Origin: Sphaerisporangium sp040685555
GTDB lineage: Bacteria > Actinomycetota > Actinomycetes > Streptosporangiales > Streptosporangiaceae
Direction of reading: 5' to 3'
Assembly (NCBI RefSeq): GCF_040685555.1
Contig: NZ_JBFBIK010000005.1
Coordinates: 1-64,000, forward strand
DNA: 64,000 bases
In this document: positions 40,786-49,408 of the stretch, piece by piece
How the letters are laid out: each line of letters starts with the position of its first letter
How positions within the stretch are numbered: position 1 is the first letter of the stretch
Made by a program: the position numbers and the translations under genes
The notes under the pieces: model-generated
Databases searched by the model: none
What the model saw: only the letters and a program-made list of their open reading frames with translations
What the model was told of the DNA's origin: nothing

Positions 40786-41655
40786 TCATAGGGCCAGGCC
40801 GATCGTGAAGAGCAGGCCGAAGACGAGCTGGAGACGCCCCGTCTGCTGAAGCGTGGCGATCAGGGCGCGCCCGTTCCCCCCGCCCCGCACGGCCTTCACC
40901 GGCCCGAGGGCGAGCGGTAGTGCGAGCACGGTCAGCAGGGTGAACGGCCGTACGAACGCCAGGGCCAGCGCGATGGCGAACGGCAGCAGCAGGCAGGCGC
41001 TGTAGAGCACGCGGGTGCGGGCGTCGCCCAGCACGACCGCGAGCGTGCGCTTGCCCGCCGGGCCGTCGGTCACGACGTCGCGCAGGTTGTTCACGACGAG
41101 CAGCGCGCAGGCCAGCAGCCCGACCGGCACGGCGGCCGCCACGGCCGGCCACGGGAGGCGCTCCATCTGCACGTACGTCGTGCCGGCCACGGCCACCAGG
41201 CCGAAGAACACGAACACCGAGATCTCGCCGAGCGCGCGGTAGCCGTACGGGCGGGAGCCTCCGGTGTAGAACCAGGCGGCGGCGATCGCCAGCGCGCCTA
41301 CGAGCAGCAGCCACCAGGCCCCGGTCACCACGACCAGGACCAGGCCCGCGACCGCCGCCGCGAGGAAGCACCCGAGCGCGGCGGCCAGCACCGACCGGGG
41401 AGCCGCCACCCGGGAGCCGACGAGCCGGAGCGGGCCCACGCGGTCCTCGTCGGTGCCGCGCACGCCGTCGCTGTAGTCGTTGGCGTAGTTCACGCCCACC
41501 TGCAGGATCAGCGCCACGAACAGGGCCAGGAGGGCTCGCCACCAGACCGCTCCGCCGTACCAGACGGCCACGCCCGTGCCCACGGCGACGGGGACCACCG
41601 CCGCGGGAAGGGTGCGGGGCCGTGCCCCGGCGAGCCACTGAGCGGGTGTCGCCAA
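40786..41655 (-). CDS. menA: 1,4-dihydroxy-2-naphthoate polyprenyltransferase
   Basis: 289 residues from TTG 41655 with AGAGGGG 5 nt upstream. A UbiA-fold membrane protein with about 8-9 transmembrane helices. QVGVNYANDYSDGVRGTDEDRVGP (about 52-75) holds the first Asp-rich prenyl-diphosphate motif, and VNNLRDVVTDGPAGKRTLAV the second. It attaches the isoprenoid tail to dihydroxynaphthoate in menaquinone synthesis at the membrane. Monocistronic here; other men genes are not in the window. Confidence 0.94.
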   Translation of the reverse strand: MATPAQWLAGARPRTLPAAVVPVAVGTGVAVWYGGAVWWRALLALFVALILQVGVNYANDYSDGVRGTDEDRVGPLRLVGSRVAAPRSVLAAALGCFLAAAVAGLVLVVVTGAWWLLLVGALAIAAAWFYTGGSRPYGYRALGEISVFVFFGLVAVAGTTYVQMERLPWPAVAAAVPVGLLACALLVVNNLRDVVTDGPAGKRTLAVVLGDARTRVLYSACLLLPFAIALALAFVRPFTLLTVLALPLALGPVKAVRGGGNGRALIATLQQTGRLQLVFGLLFTIGLAL

Positions 41656-41821
41656 CGTCGCCCCTCTTCGAAGGATCCGGTTCCCGCCCCAGGAGCGTTC
41701 GCTCCCTGGGGGGGCGGGAATTTGCGTATGCAGGGTATTTCATGGCACGCCCGTGGCCTGTGCCCGGGGCATGCCAAGGCTCCCGGTCGTCGGCGTGGAG
41801 CCGTCCGGCCGGGGTGGGAAG

Positions 41822-42406
41822 TCAGCTGATGTCGGTCGTGAGGCGGATCATGCGGATCGGGCGGCCCATGTCGAGGATGCGCTCGGCCTCATCGGGCCCC
41901 CACCCGGCGGAGGTCAGGAACCCCACCATCGCCTCGTCGTCGGCGAAGACCCAGGTGACCACGGTGGCGAAGCCGTCGTCGCGGAGGTGGTCGACGGTCG
42001 CGTTGAGCAGGCGGCTGCCGTGCCCCCGCCGCACGTGGTCGGGGTCGATCAGGATGGTGAGCAGCTCGGCCGTGGTCGAGGGGTCGAGGTCGGCGTCCTC
42101 GGCGGGAGCGTGCGAGGCCATCCCGACCACCCGCTGGCCGCCGGGCTCGCCGTGGCCGCTCGCCAGGGAGCTCAGGGCGTCCTCGGTCTCGACGGCGACC
42201 AGGAGGCGGTGCCGCGGCGTGGGCGGCGTCGTGACGGCCTCCTCCCACTGGCGGTTCCACAGCTCCTCGGCCGACGGGCCGGTCATCTGCTCCAGAGGCC
42301 CCTCGGGCAGGAGATGGCGGTATCCGCTCTTCCAGGCCCGGATCTGGGTGGCCGTCACCGCTGGGACGTCCTCGCGGCGCGCGGCGCGCACCCCCACGTC
42401 TGCCAT
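41822..42406 (-). CDS. GNAT-family N-acetyltransferase
   Basis: 194 residues, ATG 42406 with AAAGGGGG about 9 nt upstream. VRAARREDVPAVTATQIRAWKSGYRHLLPEG is the first helix pair; ELLTILIDPDHVRRGHGSRLLNATVDHLRDDGF (about 113-145) carries the acetyl-CoA loop RRGHGS; FLTSAGWGPD is the C-terminal strand. WKSGYRHLLP resembles the YRGLLP-type N-terminus of Streptomyces GNATs. Substrate unknown. It is followed by menA on the same strand, 166 bp away. Confidence 0.85.
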   Translation of the reverse strand: MADVGVRAARREDVPAVTATQIRAWKSGYRHLLPEGPLEQMTGPSAEELWNRQWEEAVTTPPTPRHRLLVAVETEDALSSLASGHGEPGGQRVVGMASHAPAEDADLDPSTTAELLTILIDPDHVRRGHGSRLLNATVDHLRDDGFATVVTWVFADDEAMVGFLTSAGWGPDEAERILDMGRPIRMIRLTTDIS

Positions 42407-42510
42407 GTCGGCCGGCCCCCTTTCGTCTGTCCCACACCGTATCGGGGTTCGCCGGCTCCGAGGACACGGAGCCTCCGCGGTGGCGAGCTGTGACCCCATG
42501 CTGCCGTCTC

Positions 42511-43059
42511 TCAGGAGGGGCGCGGCGTGTCCTGCTGGCGCCTGGCCCGGTAGGCGCGGGTCTTGGTGCGGTTGCCGCAGATGCGCATCGAGCACCACGA
42601 GCGCGAGCGGTTCTTGGACGAGTCGATGAACGCCCACTGGCAGCCGTCTTCCGCGCAAACCTTGAGGCGGGGCCAGTCGCCCCGGGCGTGCGCGTCGAGG
42701 ACGGCCGCCGCCAGGAGCCCGAGGCCTCTCGTGGCGCCGGTGCTCAGCGGCTCGGACCCGGGTGCCCCGCCCGCGAGCGTGACCCGCATCGGGAGCGCCG
42801 CCAGCGCGGCGTCCAGCCCGCTCGTCATTGGATGCGGCGCGGCGTCCCGGGAGTGGTTGTGGCGCAGCGCGGACCGGAGCCCCTCGCGCAGGCCGATGGC
42901 GAGCGCCCAGTCGTCGTCCACGGCCCGGTCGGTCGCGGAGATCAGCCCGCGTTCCCGCAGCCAGACGGCGAGCTCGGCGGGGGAGGCCAGCTCGTCGGTG
43001 TCGCCCTCGACGTCGTAGGTGTTCACGAAGTCGCGGAGCAACTCCGCCGGCCCGTTCAT
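42511..43059 (-). CDS. CGNR zinc-finger regulator (ABATE domain)
   Basis: 182 residues. FVNTYDVEGDTDELASPAELAVWL is the ABATE start; LKVCAEDGCQWAFIDSSKNRSRSWCSMRICGNRTKTRAYRARR (about 132-174) is the CGNR zinc finger with four cysteines and the CGNRTKxRAYRxR basic element. These proteins are probable transcription factors tied to stress or detoxification genes; the ligand is unknown. The gene ends 104 bp before the GNAT start on the same strand, and both could be one unit. ATG 43059 is the only good start. Confidence 0.88.
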   Translation of the reverse strand: MNGPAELLRDFVNTYDVEGDTDELASPAELAVWLRERGLISATDRAVDDDWALAIGLREGLRSALRHNHSRDAAPHPMTSGLDAALAALPMRVTLAGGAPGSEPLSTGATRGLGLLAAAVLDAHARGDWPRLKVCAEDGCQWAFIDSSKNRSRSWCSMRICGNRTKTRAYRARRQQDTPRPS

Positions 43060-43128
43060 CTCACCACTTTAGGACAGTTGAGGGTTGCTCAAGAATCAAC
43101 GACCACCGGTTTCGCGCGGGAGTGCGGG

Positions 43129-43566
43129 TCAGCGGCCCCTCGCCGCGAGCTGGGTGTCCAGGGCCGAGCCGAGACGGCGCACTCCCTCCGCCAGCTCGGC
43201 GACGTGGGCCGCCGCGATGTGCGTCACCCGGATGTGGGGCGAGGAGGGCTCGGCGGAGTGGTAGATCGTGCCGGGGCTCACCAGGACCCCCGCACGCTGG
43301 GCGCTCTCGACCAGGGCGGTCTCGTCCACCTCGCGCGGCAGCCGTACCCACAGGTGCAGGCCGCCCTCGGGGAGGAGCCGGACCTGCGCGGACGGAAGGT
43401 GGCGGGCGAGGGCCGCCGCCAGCGCGTCGCGCCGCACGGTGAGCTCCGCCGTCACCGACGCGCGGTGGCGCCGCCAGGCGGGGGAGCCGAGGAACTCCAG
43501 CGCGGTCGACGGCCACGTACGCGGGCCGACGTGGGCCGGACGGGACCGGGTGGTGTGGAGGCCGGG
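43129..43566 (-). pseudogene. C-terminal relic of a MocR-type (GntR/aminotransferase) regulator
   Basis: About 145 codons read GPRTWPSTALEFLGSP, AWRRHRASV, RRDALAAALARHLP, EGGLHLWVRLP and GVLVSPGTIYH, which correspond to the last third of the fold-type I aminotransferase domain of MocR regulators. The HTH and the PLP-lysine part are absent, and there is no start codon with a ribosome binding site; an internal GTG at 43455 could at most give 108 residues. The frame is continuous with the TGA of the upstream GntR gene. It is a deletion remnant. Confidence 0.75.
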
Positions 43567-44307
43567 TCAGGCGCCGAGCGGGACGGAGTAGACGAGGCGG
43601 AAGCGGTCGCCGGGGACGACGATGTCGCTGGTCTCCACCGGACGGTCGCCCGACCAGTGGGTGCGCTCGACATGGAGGACGTGCACCCCGGTGGGCAGGT
43701 CGAGCAGGTCGCTCTCGGTCGGCTGGGGTACGCGGGTGTGGACGCTCTCGCGGATATCGGTGATCTTGATGCCCGCGGCGGACATGCGGGCCACGAGGCT
43801 CTTGCGGCCGTTGGTGCCCTCCTCGGGGAAGGACTGCGCCCTGCCGAGATCGGCCGGCTCGTAGGAGGTGGCGAGCTGCATGGGCTTGCCCTCGGTGCGG
43901 AAGACGTAACGGGTGCGGATGACGGGGTCGCCCTCCTCGACGCGCAGCCGCCGGGCGGTGTCGCGCCCGGCCTTGATCGCCTCGCTGCGCCAGTCCCAGG
44001 TGGCGCGGTGGCCGCCTGCCTGCATGTCGGCGGCGAACGGGGCGTCGTGGTCGATGTAGCGGCATCGCTGCAGGGGGTAGAGCACGGACTTCTCGCGGAC
44101 GTAGTGCCCGGAGCCGACCCTGCCGATGATCAGGCCTTCGGCGGCCAGGACGCGCAGCGCGTGCCTGGCGGCGGTCTCGCCGACTCTGAAGCGCTGGGTG
44201 AGCTGCGCCCGAGACGGAATGGGCGCGCCCGGCGGCAGCGTGCCGTCGACTATCTGCGCCCGCAACTCTTCGACCACGCGGAGGTACACCGGGTCGTTAC
44301 CAGTCAT
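43567..44307 (-). CDS. GntR-family regulator with UTRA domain
   Basis: 246 residues, ATG 44307 with GAGGG 8 nt upstream. Winged helix (VYLRVVEELRAQIVDGTLPPGAPIPSRAQLTQRFRVGETAARHALRVLAAEGLIIGRVGSGHYV, 7-70) then UTRA (GDPVIRTRYVFRTEGKPMQLATSYEPADL; VLHVERTHWSGDRPVETSDIVVPGDRFRLVYSV). A HutC-type small-molecule sensor. A perfect palindrome, AGTTGG-AGTC-CCAACT, lies 78-93 bp before its start and is the best candidate operator. The gene is followed in frame by the MocR relic, indicating past recombination between two GntR genes. Confidence 0.86.
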   Translation of the reverse strand: MTGNDPVYLRVVEELRAQIVDGTLPPGAPIPSRAQLTQRFRVGETAARHALRVLAAEGLIIGRVGSGHYVREKSVLYPLQRCRYIDHDAPFAADMQAGGHRATWDWRSEAIKAGRDTARRLRVEEGDPVIRTRYVFRTEGKPMQLATSYEPADLGRAQSFPEEGTNGRKSLVARMSAAGIKITDIRESVHTRVPQPTESDLLDLPTGVHVLHVERTHWSGDRPVETSDIVVPGDRFRLVYSVPLGA

Positions 44308-44384
44308 CCGTCCATCCCTCACGGCGTTCGAGATCGTTTCCCTATCTTGCCGTAATCAAAGGACAGCGGGGAGTAATGAGCGGC

Positions 44385-44400
44385 AGTTGGAGTCCCAACT
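44385..44400. promoter_or_regulatory. Palindrome AGTTGG-N4-CCAACT, candidate GntR operator
   Basis: A perfect 6-bp-arm inverted repeat with AGTC as spacer, in the AT-richer promoter region of the minus-strand GntR gene. Placement suggests autoregulation; no second copy was seen nearby. Confidence 0.4.
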
Positions 44401-44620
44401 TTACCAAACGCGATTCTGTGACTACATCTCGTGCGGGAGGGGGTGGCAAGGCTCGCAACTCCCGTGGGCGGCGGGCTTTCCACCTGCGCGTGAGCGCCGC
44501 CGGAGGGCCGGTTCCCCACCCGTCGGGCCATCCCGGGGAACCTCGCCGAACGGCTGGGCGTGAACGATCGGAAAATTCTCCTCAGAAGCGTGTAACGCCC
44601 CCGTAAGCGGCTCCGATTGC

Positions 44621-44678
44621 ATGGGTAGAGGTCGTCGATGTGTGTACCCCCGAGCACATATCGGCGGCCTCTATCCAT
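44621..44678 (+). ncRNA. 24-bp G-U-containing stem-loop, candidate structured RNA
   Basis: Arms 44621-44644 and 44655-44678 pair over all 24 positions: 20 Watson-Crick and 4 G-U pairs in plus-strand RNA, loop 44645-44654 (TACCCCCGAG). On the minus strand the four would be C-A mismatches, so the structure is favoured only for plus-strand RNA. It lies 480 bp-region 44308-44787 between GntR and dapA, 110 bp before dapA and upstream of its putative promoter. No gene is otherwise seen in that stretch. Could be a small RNA, a terminator of an unseen transcript, or a transposon/IR relic. Confidence 0.5.
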
Positions 44679-44774
44679 ATCCGACCATCTTCGGTGCAAG
44701 CGGTACATGCCCTAATTACGTCCCCTCGTGCGGCGAACCGGGGTGGCGGGGTCCGCCGTCTCCTTGGATCCAGG

Positions 44775-44780
44775 TACCGT
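44775..44780 (+). promoter_or_regulatory. -10 hexamer TACCGT of dapA (leaderless)
   Basis: TACCGT fits TAnnnT, 7 nt before the dapA ATG; no ribosome binding site intervenes. Confidence 0.5.
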
Positions 44781-44787
44781 TCGGTCT

Positions 44788-45702
44788 ATGGCATCGCCAA
44801 CAGGAACCTCCGACGCGCCCTTCGGTCGCATGCTGACCGCGATGGTCACGCCGTTCACGGCCGACGGTGCCGTCGACCTCGAGGGTGTCCAGCGCCTGGC
44901 CACCTACCTCGTGGACGAGCAACAGAACGACGGGCTGGTCGTGAGCGGCACGACAGGAGAGGCCCCCACCACCACCGACGCCGAGAAGAACGAGATCCTC
45001 CGCGCCGTGGTGGAAGCCGTCGGCGACAGGGCCACCGTGGTGGCCGGAGCGGGCACCAACGACACCCGCCACTCGGTAGAGCTGGCCAAGGCCGCCGAGA
45101 GCGCCGGGGCCCATGGCCTGCTGGTGGTCACGCCCTACTACAACAAGCCTCCGCAGGAAGGCCTTTACCGCCACTTCACGGCGGTGGCCGATGCGACCGG
45201 CCTCCCGGTGATGCTGTACGACATCCCCGCGCGCACCGGTATGGCGATCAAGACGGAGACACTGCTGCGCCTCGGCGCCCACCCGCGCATCGTGGCGGTG
45301 AAGGACGCCAAGGGCGACCTGTTCGCCAGCTCCCAGGTGATGGCCTCCACCGGCCTGGCCTTCTACTCCGGGGACGACGCCGTCAACCTGCCCTGGCTCG
45401 CGTCCGGCGCCGCCGGGTTCGTGAGCGTGGTGAGCCACGTGGTCGGCGCCGACCTCGCCACCATGATCCATATGTACACGTCGGGCCATGTCGAGGAGGC
45501 ACGCGCGGTCAATCAGCGCCTGCTTCCCGTGGTCACCGGCATCATGACCCGCGCGCAGGGTGCGATCATGGCGAAGGCGGCCCTCGGCCTGCTCGGCAGG
45601 TCCGCGGGCCCCGTGCGCCTTCCCCTGGTGGACGCGACCCGCGACCAGATCGCGGTCCTGAGAGAGGACCTGGTCGCGGGCGGCGTGAAGTTGTCCGACT
45701 GA
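44788..45702 (+). CDS. dapA: 4-hydroxy-tetrahydrodipicolinate synthase
   Basis: 304 residues, ATG 44788; the longer open frame from 44728 is disfavoured because the -10 at 44775 would lie inside it. MLTAMVTPF, SGTTGEAPTTT (53-63, Thr triad), TPYYNKPPQEGLYRHF, VMLYDIPARTG with Tyr144, and VAVKDAKGD with Schiff-base Lys172. It condenses pyruvate with aspartate semialdehyde as the first step of lysine/DAP synthesis. It is followed by rnj 224 bp away, the usual actinobacterial order. The intergenic region carries no strong hairpin. Confidence 0.96.
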   Translation: MASPTGTSDAPFGRMLTAMVTPFTADGAVDLEGVQRLATYLVDEQQNDGLVVSGTTGEAPTTTDAEKNEILRAVVEAVGDRATVVAGAGTNDTRHSVELAKAAESAGAHGLLVVTPYYNKPPQEGLYRHFTAVADATGLPVMLYDIPARTGMAIKTETLLRLGAHPRIVAVKDAKGDLFASSQVMASTGLAFYSGDDAVNLPWLASGAAGFVSVVSHVVGADLATMIHMYTSGHVEEARAVNQRLLPVVTGIMTRAQGAIMAKAALGLLGRSAGPVRLPLVDATRDQIAVLREDLVAGGVKLSD

Positions 45703-45926
45703 CGTGCCGCGCGTCGTCCGTACGGCGCGCGAAAATTGTCTGGCTTGCCCGCCGTCCGTGACGTGAACGGCGGAGAACGATCCGAATGAGTCGCCGCGGG
45801 CTGAACGCGGCGGAGAGGAACAGAGAGTTTGAGAGAGAGACACAGCGATCTCGGCCCGCGACGTGCCGCACGGTTCGGCGAGGGAGCCGTGCGCGAGCGG
45901 CGGGCCGGAATACACGGGGGTAGAGC

Positions 45927-47612
45927 ATGAGTCATCCGCATCCCGAGCTCGGACCTCCTCCGGTCCTGCCGGAGAACGGCCTGCGCATCGTCGCACTGGG
46001 CGGGCTCGGTGAGATCGGCCGCAACATGGCGGTCTTCGAGTTCGACGGCCGCCTGCTGGTCGTCGACTGCGGCGTGCTGTTCCCAGAGCCCGACCAGCCG
46101 GGCGTGGACCTGATCCTGCCCGACTTCGACTACATCAGGGACCGTCTCGACGACATCGAGGCGGTCGTGCTGACGCACGCCCACGAGGACCACATCGGCG
46201 CCGTGCCGTACTTGCTGCGCGAGCGGGCCAACATCCCGCTGGTGGGGTCGCGGCTGACGCTGGGGCTGATCGAGAGCAAGCTCACCGAGCACCGCATCCA
46301 GCCGGTCAAGGTGGAGGTGGCCGAGGGGCAGCGGCAGCGGTTCGGGCCGTTCGAGTGCGAGTTCTTCGCGGTCAACCACTCCATCCCGGACGCCCTGGCC
46401 GTCGCGATCAGGACTCCGGCCGGCATCGTGCTGCACACCGGCGACTTCAAGATGGACCAGCTGCCGCTCGACGGCCGTCTCACCGACCTCGGCGGCTTCG
46501 CCAGGCTCGGCTCCGAGGGCGTCGACCTGCTGATGTCCGACTCGACCAACTCCGAGGTGCCCGGCTTCGTGCCGAGCGAGCGCACCATCAGCCCGGTGAT
46601 CGACGAGGTCTTCCGCAGCGCGACCAAGCGCATCATCGTGGCCTGCTTCGCCTCTCACGTGCACCGCGTGCAGCAGATCTTCGACGCCGCCGAGGAGAAC
46701 GGCCGCAAGGTCGCGCTCATCGGGCGCTCGATGGTCCGCAACATGGGCGTCGCGAGGGACCTCGGCTACCTCAGGGTGCCGCCAGGGATCCTCGTCGACT
46801 CCCGCGAGATCGAGGAGTGGCCGCCGGAGGACGTCGTGCTGATCTGCACGGGGTCGCAGGGCGAGCCCATGGCGGCGCTGTCGCGCATGGCCAACCGCGA
46901 CCACCCGATCCGCGTCGCCGAGGGGGACACCGTCCTGCTGGCGTCCTCGCTGGTGCCCGGCAACGAGACGGCCGTCAACAAGGTCATCAACGGGCTCACC
47001 CGCTGGGGCGCCCGAGTGATCCACAAGGGCAACGCGCTGGTGCACGTCTCCGGCCACGCGGCCGCGGGCGAGCTCCTGTACGTCCTGAACCTCACCAAGC
47101 CGTCCAACTTCATGCCCGTGCACGGCGAGTGGCGCCACATGCGTGCCCACGCCAAGCTCGCGGCGCTGACCGGCGTGCCCGACGACCACATCGTCATCGC
47201 CGAGGACGGCGTGGTGGTCGACCTGGTCGACGGCCGGGCGAAGATCGTGGGCGCGGTGCCGTGCGGCTACGTCTACGTCGACGGCTCCTCGGTGGGGGCG
47301 GTCACCGACGTCGCGCTGAAGGACCGGCGCATCCTCGGCGACGAGGGGTTCATCTCCGTCGTCGTCGTGGTCGACTCGACGACGGGCAAGGTGAGCGGCG
47401 GGCCCGAGGTCTACGCTCGCGGGTCCGGCATCGAGATCGAGGCGTTCGACGCGGTCATCCCGCTGATCGAGAAGGCGCTTCAGGAGGCCGGGGCCGACGG
47501 GGTCGCCGACCTCCAGCAGATGCGCCGGCTGACGCGCCGCATCGTCGGGCGCTGGGTGAGCGACACCTACCGTCGCCGGCCCATGATTATTCCGGTGGTC
47601 GTGGAGGTCTGA
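45927..47612 (+). CDS. rnj: Ribonuclease J
   Basis: 561 residues, ATG 45927 with GGGGG upstream. Metallo-beta-lactamase core with THAHEDHIG (HxHxDH at 84-89), VLHTGDFKMD and SDSTN; beta-CASP with IIVACFASHVHRVQQI and SSLVPGNE; LVHVSGHAAAGELLYVLNLTKP and FMPVHGEWRHMRAHAKLA complete the catalytic centre; the C-terminal domain follows. RNase J combines 5'-3' exonuclease and endonuclease activity in mRNA decay and rRNA processing. Together with pnp, nrnA and rpsO in this window it forms an RNA-processing neighbourhood. Confidence 0.97.
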   Translation: MSHPHPELGPPPVLPENGLRIVALGGLGEIGRNMAVFEFDGRLLVVDCGVLFPEPDQPGVDLILPDFDYIRDRLDDIEAVVLTHAHEDHIGAVPYLLRERANIPLVGSRLTLGLIESKLTEHRIQPVKVEVAEGQRQRFGPFECEFFAVNHSIPDALAVAIRTPAGIVLHTGDFKMDQLPLDGRLTDLGGFARLGSEGVDLLMSDSTNSEVPGFVPSERTISPVIDEVFRSATKRIIVACFASHVHRVQQIFDAAEENGRKVALIGRSMVRNMGVARDLGYLRVPPGILVDSREIEEWPPEDVVLICTGSQGEPMAALSRMANRDHPIRVAEGDTVLLASSLVPGNETAVNKVINGLTRWGARVIHKGNALVHVSGHAAAGELLYVLNLTKPSNFMPVHGEWRHMRAHAKLAALTGVPDDHIVIAEDGVVVDLVDGRAKIVGAVPCGYVYVDGSSVGAVTDVALKDRRILGDEGFISVVVVVDSTTGKVSGGPEVYARGSGIEIEAFDAVIPLIEKALQEAGADGVADLQQMRRLTRRIVGRWVSDTYRRRPMIIPVVVEV

Positions 47613-47690
47613 GCGGGCGTAGGTTTTCCGTGCTGGAGGACTTCGGCCACGCACGAGGAGCCGCATGCGCGCGAAACGAGCTGATCGCCG

Positions 47691-48221
47691 GTGAGCGTCC
47701 AGGCCCACGGGGCGGACATCACCGGCACAGCGGTCGACATCGTCTACACCAAGTTCGACGGTTCACTCCACTGGCACCACGGGGCACGGCTGCTGGGGGA
47801 GGACGAGCACGGCGTCTGGACCGGCTGCCCGGCCGGCACCAGCGGCAGCAGGGGGAGCGAGCCGCCGATCGTCTGGCGGCAGCCGTTCGTCATGCTGTTC
47901 CCGCGTGACCTCTGGTGGACCGCCACCTTCAACGGCATGCCGAGCAAGGCGTCGATCTACTGCGACATCACGACCGTCCCGCGGTGGCGGGACGGTCAGG
48001 TGACCATGGTCGACCTCGATCTCGACGTGATCAGGATGCGCGACGGGCGTGTCCTGCTCGACGACGAGGACGAGTTCGCCGAGCACCAGGTCCGCTACTC
48101 CTACCCCGAAGAGGTGATCACCCAGGCGGAGCGGTCGGCCGCCTGGCTGATGACCGCCGTGCAGGATCGCGTGCCCCCGTTCTCGGGGGCCCACGAGCGC
48201 TGGCTTGCCGAGGTCGGCTGA
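47691..48221 (+). CDS. DUF402-domain protein
   Basis: 176 residues from GTG 47691. VYTKFDGSLHWHHGARLLGEDEHGVWTGCPAG, MLFPRDLWWTATFN, YCDITTVPRWRDGQVTMVDLDLDVIRMRDGRVLLDDEDEF and ITQAERSAAWL are typical of DUF402, the fold of FAU-1 and the S. aureus Ntdp nucleoside phosphatase. Asp ligands in VDLDLDV and DDEDEF would bind Mg. A nucleotide phosphatase role is plausible from family knowledge. No clear ribosome binding site. It ends directly before a gene relic. Confidence 0.85.
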   Translation: MSVQAHGADITGTAVDIVYTKFDGSLHWHHGARLLGEDEHGVWTGCPAGTSGSRGSEPPIVWRQPFVMLFPRDLWWTATFNGMPSKASIYCDITTVPRWRDGQVTMVDLDLDVIRMRDGRVLLDDEDEFAEHQVRYSYPEEVITQAERSAAWLMTAVQDRVPPFSGAHERWLAEVG

Positions 48222-48227
48222 CACAGG

Positions 48228-48371
48228 GGCTACGACGCCCCTCCGCCGCACCTCCGCTCGATCGTCGACCCGCTGGACGCGTCGGGGAACGTCGCGCTGC
48301 CCACGCGGCCGGGACTGGGCGACGATCTTGACTTCGACCACGTCGCCGCCCATACGGTTGCGACATGGTGA
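48228..48371 (+). pseudogene. C-terminal relic of an enolase-superfamily sugar-acid dehydratase
   Basis: 47 codons read GYDAPPPHLRSIVDPLDA, GNVALPTRPGLG and LDFDHVAAHTV, the conserved end of mandelate racemase-type sugar-acid dehydratases (gluconate/galactarate class). The frame continues from the DUF402 stop, has no start and none of the catalytic core. It overlaps the udh start by 7 nt, as in an operon where the dehydratase preceded udh. Confidence 0.7.
48353..48358 (+). promoter_or_regulatory. -10 hexamer TACGGT of the udh-like gene (leaderless)
   Basis: TACGGT lies 6 nt before ATG 48365, inside the dehydratase relic; no ribosome binding site. Confidence 0.4.
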
Positions 48372-49132
48372 AAAACGTTCTGGTGACGGGTGCCGCGGGT
48401 CGCATCGGCGCGTGCCTGGCCGGCGGGCTTCCCGGGTACGGCCACACGCTGAGGCTCCTGGACAGGACTCCCATCCACGACACCACCTATGAAGTGATTT
48501 GTGGGGATATTTCGGACGCAGCGGTGCTGGAACAGGCCATGAAGGGGGTCACGGCCGTCGTCCACCTGGCCGGCATCCCCTCGACCTCCGCGACGTTCGA
48601 GGACCTGCTCACGGCGAACATCGAGGGCACCTACCGCGTCTTCGAGGCCGCCCGGCAGGCCGGGGTCGAGCGCGTCGTCTACGCCAGCAGCAACCACTCA
48701 GTGGGCTTCACGCCGCGCGGGGAACTCGTGCCGGCGGACACCCCCGTGGCCCCCGACTCGCACTACGGCGTCTCCAAGGCCTACGGCGAGGCCCTCGGCC
48801 GCTACTACTCCGACAGGTACGGCATGCGGGTGGCCGCCCTGCGCATCGGCACGTTCGACCGGCGACCGCCCAACGCCCGCGCGCTGTCCACCTGGATCAG
48901 CCCGGGTGACATGGTGCGGCTGGTCCACGCGTGCCTGACGGCGCCGGACCTGACGTACGCCACGGTCTGGGGCGTCTCGGCCAACGCCCGCAACTGGTGG
49001 GACCCGGCCGCCGGGGCGGCGCTCGGCTACGAGCCGAGGGACGACGCCGAGGCGTACGCGGCGGAGTTCCCCGAGCTCGACCATGCCGATCCGGAGTACG
49101 CCTGGCTGGGCGGTCGCGTCATCGGGTCATGA
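48365..49132 (+). CDS. Uronate dehydrogenase-like NAD-dependent SDR
   Basis: 255 residues. VLVTGAAGRIG (5-15) is the NAD loop, VVHLAG follows (66-70), VVYASSNHSVGF carries the active Ser, and Tyr134-GVS-Lys138 the YxxxK. The NHxxGF stretch after the SS and the short length are features of uronate dehydrogenases, which oxidise glucuronate or galacturonate to the aldarolactone. Neighbouring relics of a dehydratase, SDR and IclR, and the intact KDG-kinase-like gene, support a hexuronate context. The reading frame is intact and uses typical codons; whether it still functions in a broken pathway is open. Its stop overlaps an ATG of the next relic. Confidence 0.75.
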   Translation: MVKNVLVTGAAGRIGACLAGGLPGYGHTLRLLDRTPIHDTTYEVICGDISDAAVLEQAMKGVTAVVHLAGIPSTSATFEDLLTANIEGTYRVFEAARQAGVERVVYASSNHSVGFTPRGELVPADTPVAPDSHYGVSKAYGEALGRYYSDRYGMRVAALRIGTFDRRPPNARALSTWISPGDMVRLVHACLTAPDLTYATVWGVSANARNWWDPAAGAALGYEPRDDAEAYAAEFPELDHADPEYAWLGGRVIGS

Positions 49133-49404
49133 CCGGCGAGGGCAAGCTCGGCTATCCCAAGAGCAGCCTCCACGCGCTGCTCCGCACGCTGGTGGGCCTC
49201 GGCTGGATCGAGACCGACGTCACCGGCACGCTCTACCGCATCGGCATGCGCGCCCTGCTGGTCGGCGCGACCTACATCGACGGCGACCCGGTGGTGCGGC
49301 TCGCGCGCGACGCCCTCGACTGGCTCGCCGAGGTCACCGGTGAGACCGTCCACCTCGCCCGGCTCGACCACTTCGACGTCGTCTACCTCGCCACCCGGGC
49401 CTCC
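49129..49404 (+). pseudogene. Internal relic of an IclR-family regulator
   Basis: From the ATGA overlap with udh the frame reads KLGYPKSSLHALLRTLVGLG, WIETDVTGTLYRIGMRALLV, RLARDALDWLAEVTGETVHL and DHFDVVYLATR, matching the second half of the IclR HTH (KSSLHALLRTL) and the start of its effector domain. The first HTH helix and most of the effector domain are missing. The frame then runs out of homology near 49404. Confidence 0.75.
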
Positions 49405-49408
49405 CGCC

